Assembly: GCA_030668345.1 (NCBI GenBank)
Contig: DAOUUD010000130.1
Location: 1 to 5,412 of the forward strand
Direction: 5' to 3'
DNA: 5,412 bases
Source: Candidatus Cloacimonadota bacterium
GTDB lineage: Bacteria; Cloacimonadota; Cloacimonadia; Cloacimonadales; TCS61
The notes beneath the pieces are model-generated. The model did not search any database. It worked only from the letters and a program-made list of their open reading frames with translations, and was not told where the DNA came from. Made by a program: the position numbers and the translations under genes. Shown here piece after piece: positions 1 through 5,167 of this stretch. How positions within the stretch are numbered: the first letter of the stretch is position 1; every line of letters starts with the position of its first letter.

Positions 1-524
1 TAAAACGAGCAAAAGAAAAACTTGAAAAGATAGCCCGTACAGATCCGCTCACTCATCTTTCCAACCGTCGTGATATCCTGGAAAAAATGAATTATGAAAA
101 AGACCGCTTTGAACGAAATGCTAAACCATTCACAATCGTGATTTCTGATATAGACAATTTCAAATCTGTCAACGATAATTACGGACATTACTGCGGAGAT
201 CACGTTTTAAAAACCATTTCCAAATTATTCACTTCTTCGTTAAGGAAACAGGATATCTGCGCCAGGTGGGGCGGTGAGGAATTTCTGCTTTTTCTTCCTG
301 AAACCAATTTGGAGGGTGGACTTACAATTTCCGAAAAGATCAGGAAAGAAATAGCTAATACTAAAATTAAATATAAAGATGTTACTTTAAAGACTACCAT
401 GACTTTTGGAGTTTGCGTTTATAACCAACTGGTCGATATTAATAAGTGCATTTTAAAGGCAGATAAAGCACTTTATAAAGGAAAACATAGCGGAAAAAAT
501 AAAGTTCTGCCAGCAAAACTATAA
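1..524 (+). CDS. Diguanylate cyclase (GGDEF domain), C-terminal part; 5' end lies outside the window
   Basis: This is the 3' end of a gene read in the frame that starts at base 3 and stays open from the window edge. The visible part begins with a short charged helix (AKEKLEKIA) and then the classic domain entry DPLTHLSNRR, so the Met at base 87 is internal and not the start. The domain is complete: the metal-binding SDIDNFKSVND segment with YGH and GD, then the GGEEF active-site motif (bases 270-284). An RKQD inhibitory I-site (RxxD, bases 243-254) sits exactly five residues before it. Known family chemistry is condensation of two GTP to c-di-GMP, with product feedback at the I-site. With both motifs intact I infer an active, feedback-inhibited enzyme. 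Any N-terminal sensor, receiver or membrane domain is out of view. The stop is 11 bases before the MobB-like gene, which suggests one transcript. Confidence 0.95.
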   Translation, partial: KRAKEKLEKIARTDPLTHLSNRRDILEKMNYEKDRFERNAKPFTIVISDIDNFKSVNDNYGHYCGDHVLKTISKLFTSSLRKQDICARWGGEEFLLFLPETNLEGGLTISEKIRKEIANTKIKYKDVTLKTTMTFGVCVYNQLVDINKCILKADKALYKGKHSGKNKVLPAKL

Positions 525-535
525 ACAGGAAAATC

Positions 536-1285
536 ATGAAAGTATTCAGCATTGCAGGATATCATCGCACTGGCAAAACCACAGTTGCGGTAGAATTAAT
601 CAAAGAACTGAAAAAGCGTGGGTTTAAGGTAGTTTCCATCAAGGATATTCATGCTGAAGATTTCAGTATGGAAAACAAGGATTCCAATAGCTGGAAGCAC
701 TGGGAAGCAAGCCATGATACGGTAATTGCCAGAGGTTTGCATGAAACTTACCAGATCTGGCACAGGCAGCTTTCACTGAATGAAATGCTGGCACACCTGG
801 AAGCCGATTATGTAGTTGTGGAAGGCATGCGTTCTGCAGCTCTTCCCCGCATTATCTGTGCAGAAACTCAAACACAATTAAATGAATTAGCGGATGGAAC
901 CGTATTTGCCATTTCCGGTATTTATGCCGATGATCATAATAACTATAAACACCTGCCAGTACTTAAATCTGTGGAAGAAGTTACGCAACTTGCCGATCTG
1001 GTAGAAAAAAGAGTATTTGAAGTTCTTCCCCTTCCCAATGCAGAATGCTGCGAGGAATGCGGATTAACGTGCCGGGAGATGGTTGCAGCCATCTTAGCTG
1101 GAGAAAGAAAAAGAGAAGATTGCAAAACAGACCGCAATACAGGTATGAAAATAAAAATTGGCGGTAAAGTAATTAAAATTGTTCCTTATGTTCAAAAAAC
1201 GTTTTTAGACATTATTAAAGCCTACTTGAAGAATTTGAAAGGCTATAAAGAAAAAGAAAAGATCGAAATTGAAATTAATGAATAA
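536..1285 (+). CDS. mobB: MobB-like molybdopterin-guanine dinucleotide biosynthesis GTPase with C-terminal Cys-rich (Fe-S type) domain
   Basis: This 249-residue protein starts at ATG 536, with AGGA at 527-530. Residues 1-165 form a MobB-type P-loop NTPase: Walker A GYHRTGKTT at 8-16, and a Walker-B-like strand ending in VVVEGMRS at 93-100. MobB is known to bind GTP and assist MobA in attaching GMP to molybdopterin. Residues 171-196 carry C172-x2-C175-G-x2-C179-x16-C196, the spacing of the small 4Fe-4S domain seen in corrinoid and Rnf proteins. A tail follows (residues 203-236, GMKIKIGGKVIKIVPYVQ then a LKNLKG end) that I recognise from the longer anaerobe MobB proteins. E. coli MobB is about 175 residues, so the extra 75 are this added module. 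No mobA or molybdoenzyme gene is in view, so the exact substrate is inferred. It may instead act in maturation of another cofactor or metalloenzyme. Confidence 0.82.
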   Translation: MKVFSIAGYHRTGKTTVAVELIKELKKRGFKVVSIKDIHAEDFSMENKDSNSWKHWEASHDTVIARGLHETYQIWHRQLSLNEMLAHLEADYVVVEGMRSAALPRIICAETQTQLNELADGTVFAISGIYADDHNNYKHLPVLKSVEEVTQLADLVEKRVFEVLPLPNAECCEECGLTCREMVAAILAGERKREDCKTDRNTGMKIKIGGKVIKIVPYVQKTFLDIIKAYLKNLKGYKEKEKIEIEINE

Positions 1286-1309
1286 CATATTTTTTACAGG
1301 CAGGAAACA

Positions 1310-1909
1310 ATGAGATCGAATGTTATCATCCAGAAAGAGAAAAAACAGGTTATCAAGATCTGCAATTCTCCCAAAATGTTCAATAAAGAGCTATATATTT
1401 ACCAGAAGAAACTGCCTTTCACACCCAGACTGCTCGATCATGACGGTAAGATCACGCTGATGCTGGAATACATCGAAGGGATAGCTATTGGTGACCTGGC
1501 TCAACCGGATTTTGCACACATTGCGCAGATATATACTGAATTGCATTTACTGGAAAATAAACAGGGAAAATGCATCTGTCATGTAGATAATAATCCGAAA
1601 AATTATCTCTATGCCAATAATAAATACTATTTGCTGGATTTCAGCGATTGGGAATACAAGCAGCCTGAAACCGACTTGATCCATTTCCTGTTATTCTGGG
1701 CTTCCATTTATAATAAAGTTAAATTCAAACTTGCATTCAAACAACTTATGAATAGTTACATGAAAAAAGCTGCTATCAATCCGCTGGAATGGGAACTGCT
1801 GATCCCCGAATTGATAGAACGATTCGACAGCCGCCGCAATAAATTTGGAAAAAGAGAGACAAATCCCGATATAATAATAAACAGGGAAACACTAAAAAAT
1901 ATCTATTAA
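1310..1909 (+). CDS. Short APH/choline-kinase-like phosphotransferase, substrate unknown
   Basis: A 199-residue protein starting at ATG 1310, with AGGA at 1302-1305. It shows the kinase fold in minimal form. VIKI holds the likely ATP-binding Lys (K16) and KELYIYQK the paired Glu (E27). EYIEG at 53-57 is the hinge, HVDNNPKN at 91-98 is the catalytic loop (D93 base, N98 metal ligand), and LLDFS with D110 is the DFG-equivalent. The run DFSDWEY followed by ETDL (D122) recalls choline kinase/LicA and aminoglycoside phosphotransferases more than Ser/Thr protein kinases. The usual HGD or HND is HVD here, and the protein is well below the roughly 250-300 residues typical of APH proteins. The glycine-rich loop is not obvious, so the N-lobe is trimmed. 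No signal peptide or membrane segment is seen. It follows the MobB-like gene by 24 bases. The target could be a sugar, lipid head group or protein, and the sequence does not decide. Confidence 0.75.
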   Translation: MRSNVIIQKEKKQVIKICNSPKMFNKELYIYQKKLPFTPRLLDHDGKITLMLEYIEGIAIGDLAQPDFAHIAQIYTELHLLENKQGKCICHVDNNPKNYLYANNKYYLLDFSDWEYKQPETDLIHFLLFWASIYNKVKFKLAFKQLMNSYMKKAAINPLEWELLIPELIERFDSRRNKFGKRETNPDIIINRETLKNIY

Positions 1910-1911
1910 TT

Positions 1912-2472
1912 CTATTTGAACCCAAAAAAATTATAAACCGATGTTTCTCCAGCTATTAGTTCAAAATATTCTGACTGAAATATTGATTCATATATATCTT
2001 CTATTTGAACAAATTTATCTCCAGGTTCAACAGAAATAGTTTCAATTTCTTCGGCTGCGATATTTACTTCATATTCTTCTGTCCATTCCACGCTACCTAC
2101 ATCCTTTAATCTTACTTTAGTTATAGTCAATCCTGGAGAAAGATTGCGAATTGTCAAACATGCAAGGTTCAATTCAACATGATATACTTTATCTTTACCT
2201 GGTTTCATCTCTATAGTGAAATTATTTTGTTTCAAATATGGCGTTCCTACATATTCCACCGGCACTTTCTTTGTTTCACCATAAAAAATAAACGAATTAA
2301 GATAATACGTTTCTACTACAGGTTCACTATTCGTGTACATCAGATGTAAGATATGATCGATCTTTACAGTTACCGTTTGACCCGTATCATTATGAACCGT
2401 TAGATGAGATTCCTTTGCACAAGCGGAAAAAAATAAAAGTGCAGGTAGCATAAATAAAATAAGCTTTTTCAT
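1912..2472 (-). CDS. Predicted lipoprotein with two diverged beta-rich repeats, function unknown
   Basis: The 186-residue product begins with a lipoprotein signal peptide: KK at 2-3, a hydrophobic stretch at 4-15, then FSAC with the lipidation Cys at position 18. The -3 residue is Phe, which departs from the lipobox consensus, but S-A-C fits. The start ATG (2470-2472) has a strong GGGGAG site just upstream (bases 2478-2483 on the complementary strand). The mature part has no membrane segment and looks all-beta. Two halves resemble each other. LTVHNDTGQTVTVKI (24-38) matches LTIRNLSPGLTITKV (106-120), and in each half an ET-x2-V segment follows, with a later F-x(4-6)-G-x(3-4)-V/Y segment. I do not recognise the family. 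It converges on the kinase gene with two bases between stop codons and no clear terminator hairpin. It probably sits in the periplasm, anchored to the inner or outer membrane. Confidence 0.85.
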   Translation of the reverse strand: MKKLILFMLPALLFFSACAKESHLTVHNDTGQTVTVKIDHILHLMYTNSEPVVETYYLNSFIFYGETKKVPVEYVGTPYLKQNNFTIEMKPGKDKVYHVELNLACLTIRNLSPGLTITKVRLKDVGSVEWTEEYEVNIAAEEIETISVEPGDKFVQIEDIYESIFQSEYFELIAGETSVYNFFGFK

Positions 2473-2508
2473 ATAATCTCCCCGGAAACATCATAATAAT
2501 TCGATTTC

Positions 2509-2593
2509 TAAGCTAAATTTGAAAGAAATTTTGTAAAGAAGAAAAATGAAAACCGGGAACTATCATCCTGTAAAATACTGCAAATTTAGTTTG
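2509..2593. repeat. Imperfect inverted repeat in the intergenic region
   Basis: Bases 2513-2521 (CTAAATTTG) are the exact reverse complement of 2581-2589 (CAAATTTAG). The arms extend outward to 2509 and 2593 if two G-U pairs are allowed, giving 13 pairs around a 59-base loop. The G-U pairs form only in a transcript of the + strand, the direction of the RRM genes. The arms are AT-rich and the loop long, so chance is a serious alternative. It lies upstream of the promoter proposed at 2665, so it would be in an RRM leader only if transcription starts further upstream. Confidence 0.3.
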
Positions 2594-2664
2594 AAAATAT
2601 TTTGCTGAGAACAGAACATTAAAACCTTCTGAAAAAAAAATATTCTCTTATAAATACGAATTTA

Positions 2665-2692
2665 TTGACATAATATGAATATTTTCTCAAAT
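2665..2692 (+). promoter_or_regulatory. Candidate sigma-70-type promoter for the RRM gene pair
   Basis: A perfect TTGACA (-35) lies at 2665-2670. A weak -10, TCAAAT (four of six matches), lies at 2687-2692 after a 16-base spacer. Transcription would start near 2699, giving a leader of about 38 bases before ATG 2737. The spacer contains the small palindrome AATAT-GA-ATATT (2672-2683), which could be an operator or simple AT-richness. The -10 lacks the key A at its second position, so the assignment is tentative. Confidence 0.4.
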
Positions 2693-2726
2693 AACTTAGT
2701 GAGTTTTTAACCAGCGATGTGTAAAG

Positions 2727-2731
2727 AGGAG
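2727..2731 (+). promoter_or_regulatory. Ribosome binding site that fixes the first RRM start
   Basis: AGGAG lies five bases before ATG 2737. It overlaps an in-frame GTG at 2731, which therefore cannot be the start, since its ribosome site would be itself. Starting at 2737 also gives the usual MNIFVGN opening of bacterial RRM proteins. Confidence 0.8.
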
Positions 2732-2736
2732 TGATT

Positions 2737-3048
2737 ATGAATATTTTTGTAGGTAATATGTCCCGAGAAGTAAAAAAAGAAAACCTTGAAAATATTTTTA
2801 AAGAATATGGTTTTGTAGAATCAATAACCATTCTCATTGACCGCATAAACGGCGAGTGGAAAGCTTTTGGATTTGTAGAAATGCCAGATGAAAAAGAAGC
2901 TGACAAAGCTATCGAAAGTTTGAACGGAAAAGATTATTTTGGCCATCCTCTAACTGTTCACCAGGCTCGTTTCCATACTGAAGACCGCCGAATTCCCGGA
3001 AGATTTGGTGGTCGCAGACACACCGATCTTCCTGAAATAAAAAGCTAA
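2737..3048 (+). CDS. Single-RRM RNA-binding protein (first of tandem pair)
   Basis: A 103-residue RNA recognition motif protein of the small bacterial type. RNP2 is IFVGNM at residues 3-8 and RNP1 is KAFGFVEM at 42-49. The three RNA-stacking aromatics are all present: F4, F44 and F46. The usual Gly at the second RNP1 position is Ala, and the final aromatic is Met, as is common in bacterial RRMs. The RRM ends near residue 80. A short basic Arg/Gly tail follows (RRIPGRFGGRR, 84-94), a feature that in related proteins adds nonspecific RNA affinity. Such proteins are cytoplasmic and bind single-stranded RNA; in cyanobacteria some are cold-induced. That link is family knowledge and is not shown here. 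The start at ATG 2737 is set by AGGAG at 2727. The second RRM gene follows after 32 bases. Confidence 0.93.
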   Translation: MNIFVGNMSREVKKENLENIFKEYGFVESITILIDRINGEWKAFGFVEMPDEKEADKAIESLNGKDYFGHPLTVHQARFHTEDRRIPGRFGGRRHTDLPEIKS

Positions 3049-3080
3049 TATATCTCTCCTATCCAAAAATGAGGTGAGCA

Positions 3081-3380
3081 ATGCAGATCTATGTAGGAAA
3101 TATTTTCAGTAATATCTCCGAAGATGATTTGCGCAGGGTTTTCGAAAAATACGGAAAAGTTACTTCAATTAAAATTGTTACCGACAGATTAAGCCATCCC
3201 GAAAAAGAATGCGGATATGTGGAAATGCCTGTTCTGGCAGAAGCAGAATTCGCTGTCTCCAAGCTTCAGCATTCAATGCTGTTAGGTAATACTCTTCAAG
3301 TAAATTTTGCCCGTTCAGGACTAAGAGATCGCAGGAAAAATGACCGTAAAGGTGGAAGAAGAGATTACGATAACCAGTAA
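3081..3380 (+). CDS. Single-RRM RNA-binding protein (second of tandem pair), diverged RNP1
   Basis: A 99-residue RRM protein beginning at ATG 3081, with GAGGTGA at 3071-3077. RNP2 is IYVGNI at 3-8. RNP1 is KECGYVEM at 42-49, where the central aromatic is Cys (C44) and the second-position Gly is Glu, while Y4 and Y46 remain. A strongly basic tail follows (residues 82-94, RDRRKNDRKGGRR). It aligns without gaps to the upstream RRM protein over residues 1-78, with about 30 identities by hand count, so the two probably arose by tandem duplication. It is likely co-transcribed from the same promoter. Losing one stacking aromatic suggests altered or weaker RNA specificity, and the basic tail may compensate; both points are inference. 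The 36 bases between its stop and the convergent lipoprotein gene hold no hairpin I can support. Confidence 0.92.
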   Translation: MQIYVGNIFSNISEDDLRRVFEKYGKVTSIKIVTDRLSHPEKECGYVEMPVLAEAEFAVSKLQHSMLLGNTLQVNFARSGLRDRRKNDRKGGRRDYDNQ

Positions 3381-3416
3381 ATTCAGCTACCTGCAAGATG
3401 ACAAATTAAAGAATTA

Positions 3417-4223
3417 TTAAAAACCAAAATTAATCACAGCTTTCAACTTCAAATACAAGAACGGGTTGAACAGATCATTGTCGAAGCCCTCGTAAGTGCT
3501 CCAATGCCACAAAATAATCCCGGGAGATAACTCTATACCAAATTGTACGTTATACGGATTAAGCAGATTAAACCCGACACCTGTATAAAATTCATATCCC
3601 TGAAGCCAATCGCTATCGATCCATTCCTCATTACCAAAATCATCGTAGGCCAGTAAGGCATTTTTATAACTCCAACCCATGAACTCCAGTCCAACTCCAA
3701 ATAGAAAATAATTTCCCAGAAATGTATATTCGGGTGTTGTGAACAGCTTCCATTCAACTCCAATATTAAGAAGATGAACTCCACCATCTATCGAACTATG
3801 TAATTCGCTTGTTTCCTGCACCGGAGAATAGCTATATCCGGCAATTGCATTTAACCAATTCTTCTCGGAAAGATAACCTCCTATTCCCAGGTTGAATTGA
3901 TGAAATCCATAGAAATGTTCACTTTTTATCAATCCGCTACTGAACTTCGCACCGATCCACAGTTTTTCAAAAGCATCGGAAAAAATAACGCCTTCATCGT
4001 CTTCTTTATATTCATCTTCATAATCATACGGTTCGGTATGAATAATAACTATCTCCGGCTCGTGATCAAATTCATAAGTTGTTTTTACTTTTCTTTCACC
4101 TTCATAATCATCAGAGGCTTTTTCCATTCCCTCTTTCAAGCTACCCCTGCGAGGTTCATAATGATCATGTCCTGCACAGCTTATTAACAGAAGAACTATG
4201 ATCAATAAAATTATGTTTTTCAT
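3417..4223 (-). CDS. Predicted outer-membrane lipoprotein with acidic linker and beta-barrel-like domain
   Basis: The 268-residue product has a lipoprotein signal: a KN start, hydrophobic residues 4-14, and lipobox LISC with the modified Cys at 16. Residues 17-85 are a polar linker rich in Asp, Glu and Tyr (for example YDYEDEYKEDDEG, 66-78). From about residue 87 to the end are some eight alternating amphipathic segments rich in Gly and aromatics: near 87-97, 106-117, 122-132, 147-160, 167-182, 207-220, 225-237 and 254-268. The protein ends in Phe (INFGF), the hallmark of BAM-inserted outer-membrane proteins. I infer a small lipidated barrel, not matched to a named family. The start ATG overlaps the stop of the patatin gene (ATGA, bases 4220-4223), and its site AGAGGA lies inside the end of that gene. 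The pair should therefore be translationally coupled. A soluble beta-sandwich is the main alternative. Confidence 0.82.
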   Translation of the reverse strand: MKNIILLIIVLLLISCAGHDHYEPRRGSLKEGMEKASDDYEGERKVKTTYEFDHEPEIVIIHTEPYDYEDEYKEDDEGVIFSDAFEKLWIGAKFSSGLIKSEHFYGFHQFNLGIGGYLSEKNWLNAIAGYSYSPVQETSELHSSIDGGVHLLNIGVEWKLFTTPEYTFLGNYFLFGVGLEFMGWSYKNALLAYDDFGNEEWIDSDWLQGYEFYTGVGFNLLNPYNVQFGIELSPGIILWHWSTYEGFDNDLFNPFLYLKLKAVINFGF

Positions 4224-5056
4224 GATTTTTTCCTCTTAAACAGTTCTTTTACAAATGGAGTCTTTTTTTTATTTTCCAGATGTTTGTTTAATTCCTTTCG
4301 CAGGAAGAGCACATCTTTTTGTACGCTCCGTAATATTCTATGTGATTTTTCAAAATCCAGGATACCCACATCCGTAAGCGCAGGTTTTATGTATATATCG
4401 GGCTTACAGCTTTTCATTTGATATTCCACCATAGCCGATTGCATGATCTGGTATGTGTTCATTATATTTTCAAACCAGTTAGGTATTTTGGGAGTGGCAG
4501 GAACACTCAAACTGCCGGAAACATCGATGGCAATGAGAAGATCACAATCTTTCCGGATAAGATCGAAGGGCAAAATATTCGAAACTCCACCATCGGTAAG
4601 AACCCTGTTTTCGAATACAACAGGCTTGAATAAAGCAGGAATGGACATACTGGCACGGATAGCGGGGATCAAATCACCGGAATCATAGACCACATCGTTC
4701 CTTCTCCAGAAATCTGTTGCTACTATTTTCATAGGTATTTGAAGTTCCTCGAAAGTAGAAGCCGGAATTTTTTGCTTTAAAAATTCTTCTATACCTTTAC
4801 CTTTTATCAAACTGGTTCTGCTCAAAAATGAAGGATCGAACATCTTGAGAAGGTCTCTGAAATTTATATCTTCCAATATCTTTTCGATCTGCTTTCCAGA
4901 AAAACCTGAGGCATAGAACGCACCGATAATGGCACCGATGCTGGTTCCTGAAATCACTACCGGTTTTACACCGAATTCATCCAGAACTTTCAGGAATTCT
5001 ATCTGGCAGAGACCCCTGGCTCCACCGCCGCCCAAAGTTAATCCTATACGCTTCAT
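4220..5056 (-). CDS. Patatin-like phospholipase (RssA/YchK type)
   Basis: A 278-residue patatin-family acyl hydrolase. GGGGARG at 9-15 forms the oxyanion hole. GTSIG at 37-41 holds the nucleophile S39, and DGG at 155-157 holds the catalytic Asp D155. These make the Ser-Asp dyad that cleaves acyl chains from phospholipids or other lipids. The helix after the oxyanion hole reads LCQIEFLKVL, where family members usually have an AHIGVL-like sequence. No signal peptide or membrane segment is present, so it should be cytoplasmic or peripheral on the inner membrane. The C-terminus is Lys-rich. I chose ATG 5054-5056 because AGGA lies nine bases upstream (complement of 5066-5069) and MKRIGLTLGGGG is a typical opening. 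An in-frame TTG at 5075-5077 would add seven residues but has no ribosome site. It is first in an operon with the barrel-like lipoprotein, and its stop overlaps that start. Confidence 0.93.
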   Translation of the reverse strand: MKRIGLTLGGGGARGLCQIEFLKVLDEFGVKPVVISGTSIGAIIGAFYASGFSGKQIEKILEDINFRDLLKMFDPSFLSRTSLIKGKGIEEFLKQKIPASTFEELQIPMKIVATDFWRRNDVVYDSGDLIPAIRASMSIPALFKPVVFENRVLTDGGVSNILPFDLIRKDCDLLIAIDVSGSLSVPATPKIPNWFENIMNTYQIMQSAMVEYQMKSCKPDIYIKPALTDVGILDFEKSHRILRSVQKDVLFLRKELNKHLENKKKTPFVKELFKRKKS

Positions 5057-5102
5057 GATTCTATTTCCTATGTTCAATAATAAAAGTCAAATAAATTAAT
5101 TA

Positions 5103-5120
5103 AAGCTGTCTTGACAACTT
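5103..5120. promoter_or_regulatory. Imperfect palindrome, candidate operator between patatin and murI genes
   Basis: AAGCTGTC-TT-GACAACTT is an inverted repeat with 8-base arms that match at seven of eight pairs. It overlaps a TTGACA box (5111-5116, + strand) and abuts the leftward TATAAT at 5121-5126. The position between divergent genes suits a regulator site, but no regulator is identified and chance is possible. Confidence 0.35.
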
Positions 5121-5137
5121 ATTATACTCCATGAAAT
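5111..5137 (+). promoter_or_regulatory. Possible promoter for murI
   Basis: A perfect TTGACA lies at 5111-5116, but the best -10 at workable spacing is TGAAAT (5132-5137, four of six matches, 15-base spacer). An alternative -10, TATACT at 5123-5128, has no good -35 in place. Either could serve murI. I cannot choose between them, and both overlap the leftward promoter elements. Confidence 0.3.
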
Positions 5138-5147
5138 TTGATTTCAA
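5121..5147 (-). promoter_or_regulatory. Candidate promoter for the patatin-lipoprotein operon
   Basis: On the minus strand a perfect TATAAT (-10, complement of 5121-5126) is preceded by TTGAAA (-35, complement of 5142-5147; five of six matches) with a short 15-base spacer. Transcription would start near 5114 and give a leader of about 58 bases to ATG 5056. The spacer is shorter than the optimal 17, so the -35 is less certain than the -10. Confidence 0.45.
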
Positions 5148-5156
5148 AATTGTAAT

Positions 5157-5160
5157 GGGA
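5157..5160 (+). promoter_or_regulatory. Ribosome binding site deciding the murI start
   Basis: GGGA lies seven bases before TTG 5168, the best-placed in-frame start. The layout GGAAGTGATT-TTG resembles GGAGTGATT-ATG before the first RRM gene. GTG at 5162 is in frame but only one base from this site, and no in-frame ATG is available before the conserved N-terminal motif. An in-frame TAA at 5153-5155 rules out anything further upstream. Confidence 0.6.
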
Positions 5161-5167
5161 AGTGATT

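Noticed and set aside
87..89. ATG at 87 as the start of the GGDEF gene
   Set aside because: The frame is open to the window edge and the upstream codons encode the conserved DPLTHLSNRR entry of the domain, so this Met is internal.
943..1137. Antisense open frame inside the MobB-like gene with Ser/Arg-rich translation
   Set aside because: It is composition-driven and antisense to strongly motif-supported coding sequence, with no sign of its own start context.
2481..2566. Approximate direct repeat CCGGAAACATCAT / CCGGGAACTATCAT
   Set aside because: The match is short and needs a gap and mismatches, and the first copy lies at the ribosome site of the lipoprotein gene, so chance is the simpler reading.
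2731..2733. GTG at 2731 as the start of the first RRM gene
   Set aside because: It overlaps the AGGAG ribosome site that serves ATG 2737, and the extra two residues precede the usual MNIFVGN opening.
3381..3416. Possible bidirectional terminator between the second RRM gene and the convergent lipoprotein gene
   Set aside because: I looked for a GC-rich hairpin followed by a T or A run and found only short AT-rich self-complementarity.
3897..4187. Open frame on the + strand with hydrophobic stretches, resembling a small membrane protein
   Set aside because: It lies entirely antisense to the well-supported lipoprotein gene. Its hydrophobicity comes from the complement of the Asp/Glu/Tyr/Lys-rich linker codons, and it has no family motif.
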